From positions 31,122,326-31,186,325 of the forward strand of contig OY821791.1 of NCBI GenBank assembly GCA_963682175.1: DNA of 64,000 nt. Reading direction: 5' to 3'. The notes under the pieces were generated by a model that saw nothing but the letters and a program-made list of their open reading frames with translations, searched no databases and was not told where the DNA came from. The position numbers and the translations under genes are program-made. This DNA comes from Triglochin maritima (Eukaryota; Streptophyta; Magnoliopsida; Alismatales; Juncaginaceae). The first letter of the stretch is position 1. Every line of letters begins with the position of its first letter. Positions 22,872-34,698 of the stretch are shown here, piece by piece.

Positions 22872-25800
22872 TTGCTGGGCCACCTCAGCGCATATTTGCA
22901 GTCCACCCCTCAGGGTTCAGGTAATTGCGCAGGTATATCCTCTTGTTCCAGAAATTACTCTGCCAACAAAACAGAAAAAAATCTTAGACATATAAATAAT
23001 AATCAATGGATAATTGATTCCGGTGCTACTGATCATATGACCGGAAATTCTAGTCTAATAAGGAAAATAAAGAAACATGTGAACTCTCTTCATAATTTTG
23101 TGACGGTTGCAAATAATAATCAAGTAGAAATAAAAGGGATAGGTGAAACCACCATATTAGATCAAGTAAATAAAAATGTTTTATATATACCTACTTTCAC
23201 CTCTAATCTTCTTTCAGTATCAAAAATCACACAAAATTTAAATTGTAATGTTATATTCACCCCGAATGATGTATTCTTTGAGGATCGAACTACAGGGAAG
23301 ACGATTGGTAAAGAGATTCATACCAATGGACTTTATGTTTTAGAGGCTCAGAACAAGAGTTTTCATACTACTAGTTTCCAAACCATATTCTATGGCACAA
23401 ACGAATGGGACACCCGTCTCATTTGGTTTTTAAAACGTTATTTCCTTTTATTTCTTCTAATTAGGAATGTGATGTTTGTCAGTATTCTAAACAAACTAGA
23501 CTACCCTTTCTTAACTCTAAAACCAAATCAAGTGTTCCTTTCGAAATAGTTCACTCCGATATTTGGGGACCCGCTCCTCTCGAGTCTTACAACGGTTTTA
23601 AATATTTTGTGCTATTTATTGATGATTTCTAATGAAATACTTGGACCTATCTTCTCAAAAACAAATCCGACGTTTTTCAAGTTTTTTGTGATTTTACAAC
23701 TTTTGTTGAAAACATGTATGATTTTAAAATTAAGACCTTAATGACAGATAACGGGACCGAATACACCAGCCACAACTTTCAAATTTTTTTGAAAAATCGG
23801 GGAATATTACACCAATTAACATGTATCCACACCCCTGAACAAAATGGAGTTTCGGAACGGAAAAATCGTCATCTTCTAAATGTAACAAGGTCATTGCTTT
23901 TTCAAAATCATGTTCCCAAACGTTTTTGGTCTGACGCTGTCTTAACTGCTACTTATCTAATAAATCGTCTTCCTAGTCCTACTCTTCAGAATAAACAACC
24001 ACTTGAGATACTCTTAGGACGAAAACTAACCCTAGATCATCTTAAAATCTTCGGGTGTGTATGCTTTGTTCACAAGAAACGACTAGATAAATTTGATAGC
24101 AATTCTATAAAGTGCTTATTTCTTGGTTATTCTTTTCAAAAAAAGGGTATAAATGCTTTGACCCTGAGTCTTGTAAAATGTATATCTCCCAAGACGTAAT
24201 ATTCAGAGAAACTGAGCCCTACTACAACCCTACAACACAATCTCGTCCAGACTTCACACAGGTTCTACCTGTGTTCAACATCAAAGCACACGAAGAAGGA
24301 GAAGGACAAGGAGAAGGACACGAAGAAGGAGAAAGACAAGGAGAAGGACACGAAGAAGGAGAAGGACAAGGAGAAGGACAAGAAGAAGGAGAAGGACACG
24401 AAGAAGGAGAAGGACAAGGAGAAACAAGAGCTCCAACCCCAAGGAGGTCTACCCGACCAAGACGTCCTCCCACTAGGTTTAATGATTTTATCACCTCTCA
24501 AGTAACTTATCCCATTCAGAATTACCTCACCTACAAACAAATACAACCAAACTATAGGGCTTTCCTAAACCGAATAAGCGAAACCCTAGAACCAAAAAAA
24601 CTACGATGAAGCTAGTAGCAATCCTAAATGGCAAAAAGCAAAGCAAGAAGAACTTAAAGCCCTAGAAACCAACAACACTTGGACTCTTATCTCTAAACCA
24701 AATAAAACAAAACCCGTTGGATGCAAATGGGTTTAAAAAATAAAATATAATAGCGATGGTACTATTGAAAGGTATAAAGCCCGTCTTGTAGCAAAAGGGT
24801 ATACTCAAACCTATGGGCTTGACTACCTAGAAACCTTCGCACCAATAGCAAAAATGAATATTGTTCGGGTTCTTCTTTCCATAGCAGTTAACAAAGGATG
24901 GAAGCTTTATCAAATGGATGTCAGAAATGCCTTTCTTCAAGGCACCCTTGAAGAAGAAGTATATATGGTGCCCCCTCCAGGTTACAACACTTCTCCCAAC
25001 CAGGTATGCAAACTCAACAAAGCCATCTATGGCCTAAAGCAATCACCCCGCGCATGGTATGCAAAACTTAGTCATTTCCTTCTTGCTTATGGTTTCTTTA
25101 AATCCTCTGCTGACGCATCTATGTTCACTAGGCATCATAAGGGAGAAATTATCATAGTTTTGGTCTACGTAGATGACATCATCATTACTGGTGATAATAA
25201 TGAACAAATGAATCAAGTTAAACACTACCTAAAAACAAAATTTGATATAAAAGATCTAGGATTCCTGAAATATTTCTTAGGAATAGAAATTGCATACTCA
25301 AAAAAGGGTCTATTTTTATCACAAAGGAAATATGCCCTAGACCTGTTAAAAGAAACAGGAAAACTTAGGGCTAGACCGGCTAATACACCCATTGAGGCAA
25401 ATCTCAAAACCAGTCCAACCAACGGTGAACCTATTAGAGACATTCACCAATACCAAAGACTTGTAGGAAAACTTATATATTTAACCGTAACCAGACCCGA
25501 CATCACCTTTGCTGTTAGTATAGTAAGTCAATTCATGCATGCACCTCGAACATCACATTTAGATATTATTGATAGAATTCTGAGGTACATAAAACAAACA
25601 CCAGGACAAGGATTACTGATGAAAAACAACAATTCTAACAACATCATTGGCTTTTCAGATGCTGATTGGGCAGGAAGCCATGATCGTAGGTCAACTACCG
25701 GTTTTTGCACATTTGTTGGTGGAAATCTTGTTACTTGGAGAAGTAAGAAACAAAAGGTGGTTGCTCGATCAATCACAGAAGCAGAATATCGAGCAATGGC

Positions 25801-26134
25801 GTCCACCACCAGCGAACTCATTTGGTTAAAACAACTTCTTCACGATATGGGTCAAACTCACACTAAAGCTATAAATATGTTTTGCGACAACAACGCCGCA
25901 CGACACATTGCCTCCAACCCCGTGTTCCACGAAAGGACCAAACACATTGAAGTTGACTGTCACTTCATCCGTGAGAAGATTCAAGCTGGAGAAATAGAAG
26001 TTCCATACGTCTCCAGTAAAGAACAATTGGCGGACGTCTTCACCAAAGCCCTAAGTAAACAACTATTCAACTCCATCGTAAGCAAGTTAGGCACCTACAA
26101 TCTCTTCCAGGCCCAACTTGAGGGGGAGTGTTGA
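22872..26134 (+). pseudogene. copia pol: protease-integrase-RT-RNase H, broken
   Basis: Protease: WIIDSGATDHMTGNSS (about 23010-23055). The integrase zinc-finger region near 23400-23470 is frameshifted. The integrase core shows FIDDF, LMTDNGTEYTS and HTPEQNGVSERKNR (about 23740-23880). A shift near 24150 is followed by an acidic repeat (24287-24425) and the RRSTRPRRPPTRFNDF end of integrase. After another shift near 24600 and a stop near 24735, the longest piece (24854-26134) carries reverse transcriptase (LYQMDVRNAFLQG, LVYVDDIIITGDN) and RNase H (GFSDADWAGSHDRRSTTGF, RSITEAEYRAMA). It ends inside the 3' LTR. The catalytic residues I can see in the RT and RNase H are kept. Confidence 0.92.
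24287..24425 (+). repeat. 30-bp minisatellite coding EEGEGQGEGH
   Basis: Four to five copies of GAAGAAGGAGAAGGACAAGG plus AGAAGGACAC, one of them shortened to 18 bases. All stay in frame, so they add an acidic glycine/glutamate tract between the integrase core and its C-terminal basic motif. Confidence 0.9.
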
Positions 26135-26310
26135 AACATACAACGCACCTCTTCACCAACCATCGCAGCTCCACCCAAAAGACGCATCTCTTCATTCAGC
26201 ATTTAACTTCAAACGATCACCCAGCTTGTTAATGTATATATATAAACTCATGTAAACCTCAGAAGATTAATACAACAAAAAACATCTTTCTCCCTAATCC
26301 CCGTTTAATA
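26120..26310 (+). repeat. Polypurine tract and 3' LTR of the copia element
   Basis: GAGGGGGAG (26120-26128) directly precedes the 182-bp 3' LTR (26129-26310). The LTR differs from the 5' copy by about three substitutions and a three-base deletion (ACAACA to ACA). GGTAC follows. Confidence 0.92.
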
Positions 26311-26315
26311 GGTAC

Positions 26316-26747
26316 CGATAGTAAAAAACAACAATACTCTTAAGAAAATTTTTCTTTCTTCTGCATAAACTAAACTACAGGAATTCTACGCCTGAAATCC
26401 TTTTTGTTTCTACTATGCTTTTAAGGAAAAGAGTTCCCTTCACAGACTTAATGATAAGGTTGTCAATTAAGTTGTGTACTAAATACTAATATGTTATGCA
26501 CAGTCGTATGTATAATTTTTATAAGTTAATTCATATTCAACTCATTTAATAAATGTGTTGTTGGATTTACACATCATCAGTAAATATATATGCTATTCGG
26601 TGTAAACCTTCGGACATGTATAACAAGTTCGTTATCTATACCAATAATATTATAATTTAAACCACACCAACCACAAATTCAACAACCGCGATGAAATGTT
26701 ATTACTTGTATCAATCATGTTACAATCTCAGTCCCATATATTAATCG
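26316..26747. other. AT-rich spacer between elements, no gene seen
   Basis: About 430 bases with no recognisable exon, repeat or element end, apart from the TATAG at 26748-26752 that belongs to the duplication of element B. Confidence 0.5.
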
Positions 26748-26752
26748 TATAG

Positions 26753-28605
26753 TGTAACGTCCTCGAACAGCGGAAAATTTACAATTTTAAACATACAATC
26801 AACGGATGACATTACCAAGATAGACACAAGGTGCACCAAGTATATATATAAATATACAGATCTGAGTTTACAACAAGAGGTGATTACATCAAAAGCTAAA
26901 ACGTGAAATATACAATGTAATCACAACAACCTCAAAAAGAGGGGGAAGCAAGATCTGGTCCCAGAAGCTCTCCTCCGGAGGCACCACCCTCTACCGCTGC
27001 TCACGGCCTGAAAGCAGACATAAAATGCCTGAGTTTCCAGAAGGAAACCCAGTATGCCAAACCCTAACACATATATGGACAATAATGAAATATGCAAAGA
27101 ATAATGAATAGCACAAACAGACACGACAGGTCTCAAGGGTCCTCTCACCCCAACCCACAACACACGTGCACACACGGCACCGCCGGTATAGTCACGACCA
27201 CACAACCGGGTCTCAAGGGTCCTCTCACCCCAACCCCACAACACACGTGCACACACGGCACCGCCGGAAAATCATCGGCCACGGGTCTCAAGGGTCCTCT
27301 CACCCCAACCCCACAACACACGTGCACACACGGCACCACCGGTACAGTCAGGGCCACGGGTCTCAAGGGTCCTCTCACCCCAACCCCACAACACTCGTAC
27401 AACTATCGGGCAACAGTCCATGCCGTTGCCCAAGAGGTTGGAGAGACGAGTCGCTTTCAAACGTACAAGCACACCACTATCGGGTGTCAGTCCGTGCCGT
27501 TGCCCCCTGTGGGGCCGGAGAGACGAGGTGCCGTCAAGTGTACTCATAAAACCACAAATCCACCAAAAACAGCAGAAACGGTCGAACAAAAACTGTTTAA
27601 TGGTCGACCGATCCTCACCTAGAGAACTAGCCCAACCGAAAAACCCGCCAAACGGTCGACCGGCAAAGGGGGCCTGGTCGACCGAAAAGCACCAGTAAGA
27701 AAACATTTTCGCAAACCAAACTCCAACGGTCGAACAACCGAACACTATCGGTCGACCGAAGGCCTCCAGTACAAAACTTCCAACAAATCACATTACACGG
27801 TCGAACCACAAAACACTATCGGTCGACCGAAATCCACCAGTGCAATTCCTTCGACAAAACATTCTACACGGTCGACCGAATCCTCACTTCAGGTCGACCG
27901 GACATTAAGTTACTTAAGTCATCGGTCGGACGAGTCAAACGGGCAGTCGACCGTTTGGATGGTCAACGCCCCAACCGACCTACAATAGTACTTTCGGTCG
28001 ACCGACGAAGGGGTCTCGTTCGACCGAAAATACCCAGAGCCTCAATTTCTCGATAGAATTGTACCACCGGTCGACCACCACGAAGGTATCGTTCGACCGG
28101 TGCGAGGGATTTTGCCCAAAAGTACACTATAACCGGTCGGCCGTTTACAGTTCAGAAACTGCTGTGCAGGTCCGACGAGACAATCCGCCTACCGTCGACC
28201 GCTCCCACTCCCACACTAATGATAGGTGAGCTTGAAAGCAAGTTTGACATACCTTAAGGCTTGAAGAAGCCTTCTAAGAAACCACGACGAGCGCTACCTC
28301 GCGTAACCTCCCGCAACGACGATCCTCGCACCTCCGGCGACTCCAACTGCGACCGGCACGATCTTCGCTCACCCCACGACACTGATCCTTCACTTGCTGC
28401 AGAGAAAACACGTCTAGAGAGAGAGTGAGTGAAAGATGTGAAAGAGTGAGGAAAAGAGAGATAAAACCAACCTTATATACTTTTCCCACACTCAATCTCA
28501 GCCGTCAACCACATCACCTCCAAACAATCTCAACCATCCACCTCAAACCTCACTAATCCACTCCTAAACACAATCAAAACAGTAAGCAAGGATTAGAATA
28601 TTACA
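26753..28605 (-). repeat. 3' LTR of element B
   Basis: 1853 bp. Read on minus it begins TGTAATATTCTAATCC and ends ACGTTACA. It carries three to four tandem 75-80 bp units containing GGTCTCAAGGGTCCTCTCAC (27129-27400) and a palindrome array CGGTCGACCG (about 27570-28145). The reverse complement of the polypurine tract lies just beyond 28605. Confidence 0.92.
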
Positions 28606-28639
28606 ATCCACCATCCTTAAAAGAATTTCGCCCACGAAA

Positions 28640-29665
28640 TTAGATCCAGTGCTTACCAAACAGCTCCGGATATGACTTCCGGACCACTTCTTCAACCTCC
28701 CAAGTAGCCTCTCGCTCAGTGTGATGCTGCCACCTGACCTTAACCATAGGAATAGTCCTCCTCCTGAGCTGGTGCTCCATCCGATCCACATTCTCTACCG
28801 GTCTCTCCTCAAGAGACAAATCCTGCTGGATTTCTGCAACCTCAATCTGGATCACATGAGAAGGATGTGAAACATACTTCCTCAGCATCGAAATGTGGAA
28901 GACGTTGTGAAGACCAGAGAACTGTGGCGGCAGCGCAATCCGATAGGCGACCTCCCCAACTCGGTCTAAAATCTCAAACGGTCCACTATACCTCGGACTG
29001 AGCTTCCCCTTCTTCCTGAATCTCATCACCCCGCGCGACGGTGAGATCTTCAGAAAGACATGGTCGCCAACCTCAAAAATCAGCATGCGCCTACGCCGAT
29101 CCGCGTAGCTCTTCTGCCTACTCTGCGCTGTCGCTAGTCGCTTCCTTATCACATCCACCTTCTCAGCATACATCTGTATAATCTCAGGTCTGACTAACTG
29201 TCTCTCGCCTACCTCACTCCAGCATACCGGTGATCTGCAGGGTCTCCCGTACAAAGCCTCGTACGGCGTCATCCCAATACTCGCATGGTAGCTGTTGTTG
29301 TAGGCTAACTCAATCAATGGCAGGTGCTCATCCAAGTGCCCTGCCCAATCCAGAGTGTACGCTCTCAGCATGTCCTCTAACGTCTGAATAGTCCTCTCGG
29401 ACTGACCGTCGGTCTGCGGATGAAATGTTGTACTGAACTTCAGATGAGTTCCCAGAGCCTACTACAAACTCCCCCAGAATCTGGAAGTGAACCTCGGATC
29501 TCGGTCTAAAATGATACTCACTGGCACCCCATGCAGTCTGACGATCTCCTCAATATATAACCTCGCCAGACCCTCCAAAGGTAAGGTAGTCCAGATAGCC
29601 AGAAAGTGTGCCGACTTGGTCAGTCGATCGACTATAACCCAAATCGCGTCGTGATATCTCCTCGT
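28640..29665 (-). pseudogene. Integrase core and chromodomain-like tail of element B
   Basis: On the minus strand from 29665: [40 protein letters not shown], then two adjacent TAG codons where other copies have two glutamines (about 29462). Then come [26 protein letters not shown], the [10 protein letters not shown] domain, LHNVFHISMLRKY and the chromodomain-like VRWQHHTEREATWE. The frame 29371-28640 is open and ends GKHWI-stop, 34 bases before the LTR. The first integrase catalytic Asp lies in the part lost at the junction with the inverted patch. Confidence 0.88.
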
Positions 29666-30807
29666 ATAGATCTGCCAGAGTGGAAGTGGGAGCACGTGAC
29701 GATGGATTTCGTCACCGGTTTGCCGAAGACGAGGAGATCTCACGACGCGATTTGGGTTATAGTTGATCGACTGACCAAGTCGGCGCATTTTCTGGCGATC
29801 AGGACCACCTTACCTTTGGAGGGTTTGGCGAAGCTGTACATCGAGGAGAATGTCGGTTACATGGTGTACCTGTGAGTATTATCTCTGATCGAGATCCGAG
29901 GTTTACCTCCAGATTTTGGGGTAGTCTGCAGAAGGCTTCGGGGACTCAGTTGAAGTTCAGCACAACTTTTCATCCACAGACAGACGGGCAGTCAGAGAGG
30001 ACTATCCAGACGCTAGAGGATATGCTGAGAGCGTGTACTCTTGATTGGGCAGGATTTTCGGACGAACACCTGCCGTTGATCGAGTTCTCCTACAACAATA
30101 GCTACCATTCGAGCATTGGGATGGCACCGTACGAGGCTCTATACGGTCGGCCTTGTAGATCGTCAGTATGCTGGAGTGAGGTAGGCGAGAGGCAGTTGGT
30201 TGGACCAGAGATTTCTCAGATGTATGCTGAGAAGGTTGGCGTGATCCGACAGAGGTTAGCGACGACTCAGAGCAGACAGAAGAGTTACGCAGATAGGCGT
30301 AGACGAGAGTTGAGATTTGTGGTGGGCAATCACGTTTTCCTGAGGATTTCACCAACTCGTGGAGTGATGAGATTCGGGAAGAAAGGGAAGCTCAGTCCGA
30401 GGTACGCCAGACCGTTTGAGATCCTTGATCGTGTGGGAGAGTTTGCCTACCGTATTGCCTTGCCGCCGCAGCTTTCGGGTATTCACAACGTTTTCCACGT
30501 TTCTATGTTGAGGAAATACGTTGCCGATCCGTCGCATGTGATTGAGATCTGTGTTCCGGAGATCGGTCAGGACTTATCTCTCGAGGAGAGGCCCGTGGGG
30601 ATTGTAGACCGGATGGAGCACCAGCTCAGGAGGAGAACCATTCCGATGGTGAAGGTCAGGTGGCAGCACCATAACGAGCGTGAAGCCACTTGGGAGGTCG
30701 AGGATGAGGTCCGGAAGAAGTATCCGGAATTGTTCGGTGAGGATTTGGTTCTAATTTCGAGGACGAAATTCTTTAAGGAGGGTGGATTGTTACATCCTAA
30801 CCCTTGA
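29666..30807 (+). pseudogene. Integrase and chromodomain-like tail in the inverted patch
   Basis: Reads [18 protein letters not shown] with the first catalytic Asp kept, then [19 protein letters not shown] frame change near 29860 (NVGYMVYL) leads into the open frame 29872-30807: [73 protein letters not shown] and [14 protein letters not shown]. It is less damaged than the copies in A and B. The last residues read into the LTR at 30788. Confidence 0.85.
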
Positions 30808-31241
30808 TTAATGGGTTGATTGTGTTTTAGGTGGAGGATTAGAAGAGGTGGAGATGGAGGGCTGAGATTGATTGGGAGATGAGGTGGTGGATGGTGGAGA
30901 TTGAAGGAGGAGAAGTACAAAAGGTTGGATTTCTCTTCTCTCTCTCACACACTTGTCTCTCACTCTCTCACGCGTATATCTCTCTCTCTCGATCCTTCTC
31001 GTCCAGCTGTGGAGGACGCGGAGGCGAGGCCGGCGAAGCTCGGAGGAGATCGGGTGATTGCCGGAGTCGAGGTGATCGTGATCGGGTTTTTCGCCGGAGA
31101 AGAAGAGTTTTGCGAGGAAGCGCTCGCCGGGATTCTTTGAAGGCTTCTTCAAGCCTTAAGGTATGCCAAGCTTTAGTTTAATCCTCCTTTTAGCCTTTGC
31201 GAGGGTTGGAGTGGCCGACGGTAGGCCGAAAGGCTCGTCAC
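30788..31241 (+). repeat. Partial LTR (start) in the inverted patch
   Basis: Begins TGTTACATCCTAACCC, nearly identical to the start of the solo LTR at 32085, and breaks off after GGCCGAAAGGCTCGTC. The TATA box position (about 30913) reads GTACAAAAGG where C2 has GTATAAAAGG. Confidence 0.88.
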
Positions 31242-31865
31242 ATGCTCCCATTTCCACTCGGGTAGCTCTATACTCTGCATCGGTCCCGCTGGTCTCTGGT
31301 GCTCGATCTTCACACGCTGGCAAACCAAGCACCTAGTCACAAAATCAGCCACATCACGCTTCATCCCTCTCCACCAGAAGTTCCGTTGCAGATCTTTATA
31401 CATCTTCGTACTCCCCGGGTGAATGGAATACCTCGCTCTGTGTGCCTCCTCCATGATGTCATCTCTCAACCCATCGACTCTCGGCACCCAGATCCGACTC
31501 CTGAACCTCAGACCTCCATCCACTCCCACAGTGAAGTCTGATCCTTCCCTGGCAGCTGACCGTAGCAGACTAGTCAACTCCTCTTCACTGTGCTGAGCCT
31601 GAACAACTCGACTGACGGTCTGCGGCTCCACTCGAAGTCCCGCAATCACTGCCCAATCCGAGATCTCCGTGAATGGCCTGCACTCAGACAATGTCTCGAG
31701 TAGCCTCCACTCCTGAATACACAAACTCGCAGCTGACACCTCCACTTTCCTACTCAGCGCATCTGCAACTGAATTCGCCTTCCCCGGATGATAGGAGATG
31801 GTGAAATCAAAATCCTTAATCAGCTCGAGCCATCTGCGCTGTCTCATGTTCAGCTCCTTCTGTGA
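31242..31865 (-). pseudogene. RNase H end and integrase zinc finger of element B
   Basis: The minus strand reads [38 protein letters not shown] (end of RNase H), a spacer, and the integrase HHCC finger HRARYSIHPGSTKMY...CLVCQRVK, ending WKWEHV at the junction with the inverted patch. The frame is open throughout. Upstream it is fused to LTR sequence at 31865/31866, so the start of pol and all of gag are missing. Confidence 0.87.
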
Positions 31866-32084
31866 AAATAGATACACGGCACCGCCAGCACAGTCACGAC
31901 CACACAACCAGGTCTCAAGGGTCCACTCACCCCAACCCCACAACACACGTGCACACACGGCACCGCCGGTACAGTCATGACCACACAACCGGGTCTCAAG
32001 GGTCCTCTCACCCCAACCCCACAACACACGTGGCCACACGGCACTGCCGGAAAATCATCGGCCACGGGTCTCAAGGGTCCTCTC
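31866..32084 (-). repeat. 5' LTR of element B, fragment left of nested C2
   Basis: Contains the GGTCTCAAGGGTCC tandem units seen in the 3' LTR of B (27165-27300). It ends at CCTCTC, whose last five bases CTCTC are repeated after C2 at 42427-42431. The outer (U5) end of this LTR is deleted. Confidence 0.88.
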
Positions 32085-33286
32085 TGTTACAACCTAACCC
32101 TTGATTAATGGGTTGATTGTGTTTTAGGTGGAGGATTAGAAGAGGTGGAGATGGAGGGCTGGATTGATTGGGAGATGAGGTGGTGGATGGTGGAGATTGA
32201 AGGAGGAGAAGTATAAAAGGTTGGATTTCTCTTCTCTCTCTCTCTCACTCTCTCACGCGTATCTCTCTCTCTCGATCCTTCTCGTCTAGCTGAGGAAGAC
32301 GCGGAGGCGAGGTCGGCGAAGCTCGGAGGAGATCGGGTGATTGCCGGAGTCGAGGTGATCGTGATCGGGTTTTTCGCTGGAGAAGAAGAGTTTTGCAAGG
32401 AAGCGCTCGTCGGGATTCTTCGAAGGCTTCTTCAAGCCTTAAGGTATGCCAAGCTTTAGTTTAATCCTCCTTTTAGCCTTTGCGGGGGTTGGAGTGGCCG
32501 ACGGTAGGCCGGAAGGCTCGTCGAGAACCTTGCCGCAGCTTTTCTGCTCTGCAACGGTTGACCGGCGGGTTGGCGCGGTCGACCGGTCGTAGTGTGAATC
32601 GGGCAAAAACCCTTGCACCGGTCGAACGATACTCTTCGAGTGGTCGACCGGTGGTACGTTTTTACAAGGGAAAAAGACTCTGGGTGTTTTCGGTCGAACG
32701 GGTCCCCTTTTGCCGGTCGACCGAAAGCACTGTTGTAGGTCGGTTGGGGGCGTTGACCATCTAAACGGTCGACCGCTCATTGACTTCGTCCGACCGGAAC
32801 TTAAGTTAACTTATTGGCCGGTCGACCGGGAGTGTGGTTTCGGTCGACCGTGTAGTGCGGATTGTTTGTGTGTTTTACTGGTGGGAATCGGTCGACCGTG
32901 ATTTTTAGGTCGTTGGTGCTTTTTGAGCAAGATAGGATTTCCCTGTTGGATTTCGGTCGAACGGGTCCCATTTGCCGTTCGACCGGTTGGACGTTATTTC
33001 GGTTTTTCTGCGGAATTGTAGGGGTGTTCGTCGACCGTTTGGGGTCTTCCGTTCGACCGTTTGGGCACAGTTTGCATATGGATGCTTGTGTCGTGTGTGG
33101 TTGGATCTGCCTCGAGGGCAACGGGTCTCCGGCCTTTTTTGGGGTGACGGTACAGACATTGCCGGCCTGAGAGGAGGGTCATGGTTGTGGCTCTACGGAG
33201 CGGGTGCCTTGTGTGCACGTTGTCGTGGCTCTACGGAGCGGGTGCCTTGTGTGCACGTGTGATTGTGGGGTTGGGGTGAGAGGACC

Positions 33287-34698
33287 TGTTGAACGTTTTA
33301 TTTTAACCGCAAGTGCACGGCCGCGATGAAGCGGTGGCAAGTACGGGTCGTCCTCAGGGAGGTGAGTAGCCTCTTGCTTGTACGAAATCAAGTGGCAAAA
33401 ATAGGGGGAGAAAGATTGTTTATGCTACTCTACTCTATACTACGCTAAGAAGTAGGAAATGCGAAAGGAAAAAGCAAACAATGAAATAACAACTAAGCTA
33501 AGAATAAAAGGAGAATGCTGGAATACAGAAATGGAAAAACCCCTAAGGGGTGGAGTGAGTGCACACAAGCAAAGAGGTGGGTGTAGAATACATTCTTTAA
33601 GCACATGAAGGTGGTGTTTATCAAGCATAGGAAGTGTCTAAATGTTATGGCAAAACCTATCAATCTATTCACCAACTTAGTTGATTAACATTTACATATG
33701 CAAGGTGTTTATTTCAGAACCTAAACAAGCATGAGAGGTGTCTAATCATGTTGGCAAAACTCATCAAGTTGTAAATTCTATCCTAAACAAGCAAGCATAC
33801 ATTCATGTTTAATCAACACATTGAAATTAAAGCATTCATCCCATTCTCTAATGCATGTATGTACATCTACTCCACCCCCCAAAGGGGATGAAACTACTCA
33901 CTAAACATTACACTAATTATTAAACTAAGGAAAGAAAACATATTAAAACTAAGCTAGAATTAAAAGACGATTAAACTAAAACATGCACAACAATAAAAGA
34001 AGCATAAAACAAATAATGAAAGAAACATAAAACTTTATTGATAAAATGACTCACATTAAAAGTAGCATCCTCCTACTTTAGTGTGTGCTTCAAGGCCTCA
34101 CTTCTAGTAGGAAGAATAGCCACTTAAAATATGGAGTGATTACAAAAGGAGGTGAAGAGTTCTATTTATAGGCATGGAAAAAGCTAATCCGGGACAATCC
34201 CCCGATGTGGGACTAAACAGATACCACAAATAGCCTAAACAAACATTAATACACGTCCAGGAGAAAAATTGGTGGATTTGGGCCCAAAGTGACCGCCAAT
34301 TGGCGGTCTTGGACCGCTAATTGGCGGTCCAAATTTTCCGGATCGAGTTGAATCTTGTTCCGGGCTTTGCTTGGTGTATTTGGTGGTCTTGGATGCATCT
34401 ACTTTGTTTATTGGAGCTCCGACCCGAATCCAATTGCTAAAATACTCCCCATGATGTTGTGGAGTATTCTGTTTTGCTCTTAGGTCCTTCTGTCTTGCGT
34501 TCAGGTCCTTCTCCCTTGCATCTTGGTCCCCAGATCTCACAATCCAGTCCTTTTTCCCAGCTTTTGGGTCCTTTTATGTTTCATCTCTTCAAACCTATTT
34601 ATTCCTGAAAACTAAACATAAAACTCATGACATAGCATTGTTTAGGTGAAAGATAATGGATATAAGATACAAATATGAGCATGAAATGATGTCAATCA
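33287..34698 (-). repeat. 3' LTR of element D, with flanking polypurine tract
   Basis: Read on minus: TAGGTGTGGGGGTATT (34714-34699, the polypurine tract), then TGATTGACATCATTTC and on to GTTCAACA at 33287. It contains the 18-bp palindrome GACCGCCAATTGGCGGTC (about 34290-34307) and a related copy next to it. Confidence 0.9.

Larger units (their letters stand above)
21445..26310 (+). mobile_element. Ty1/copia retrotransposon with short LTRs
   Basis: LTRs of 185 and 182 bp (21445-21629, 26129-26310) start TGTTGAAACATAC and end CGTTTAATA, differing at only a few positions. The element is flanked by GGTAC (21440-21444 and 26311-26315). Order inside: primer site, gag, protease, integrase, reverse transcriptase, RNase H, polypurine tract, which is the copia order. 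Short LTRs and this gag type fit the Ale/Retrofit lineage (inference). The coding region has several frameshifts although the LTRs are nearly identical. Confidence 0.95.
29666..31241 (+). mobile_element. Inverted gypsy patch: integrase to partial LTR
   Basis: This plus-strand block inside the minus-strand pol of B begins in integrase at [18 protein letters not shown] and runs to the pol end, polypurine tract and 454 bases of LTR (30788-31241). The surrounding B pol stops and resumes at nearly the same place of the gene, with about 45 bases lost. The right junction shares CGTC between LTR and pol, which looks like microhomology. It has no target duplication or second LTR end, so it is a rearrangement and not a simple insertion. 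Confidence 0.8.

Noticed and set aside
24222..24546. Minus-strand frames of Ser/Pro/Cys repeats
   Set aside because: They are the antisense of the acidic minisatellite in copia pol.
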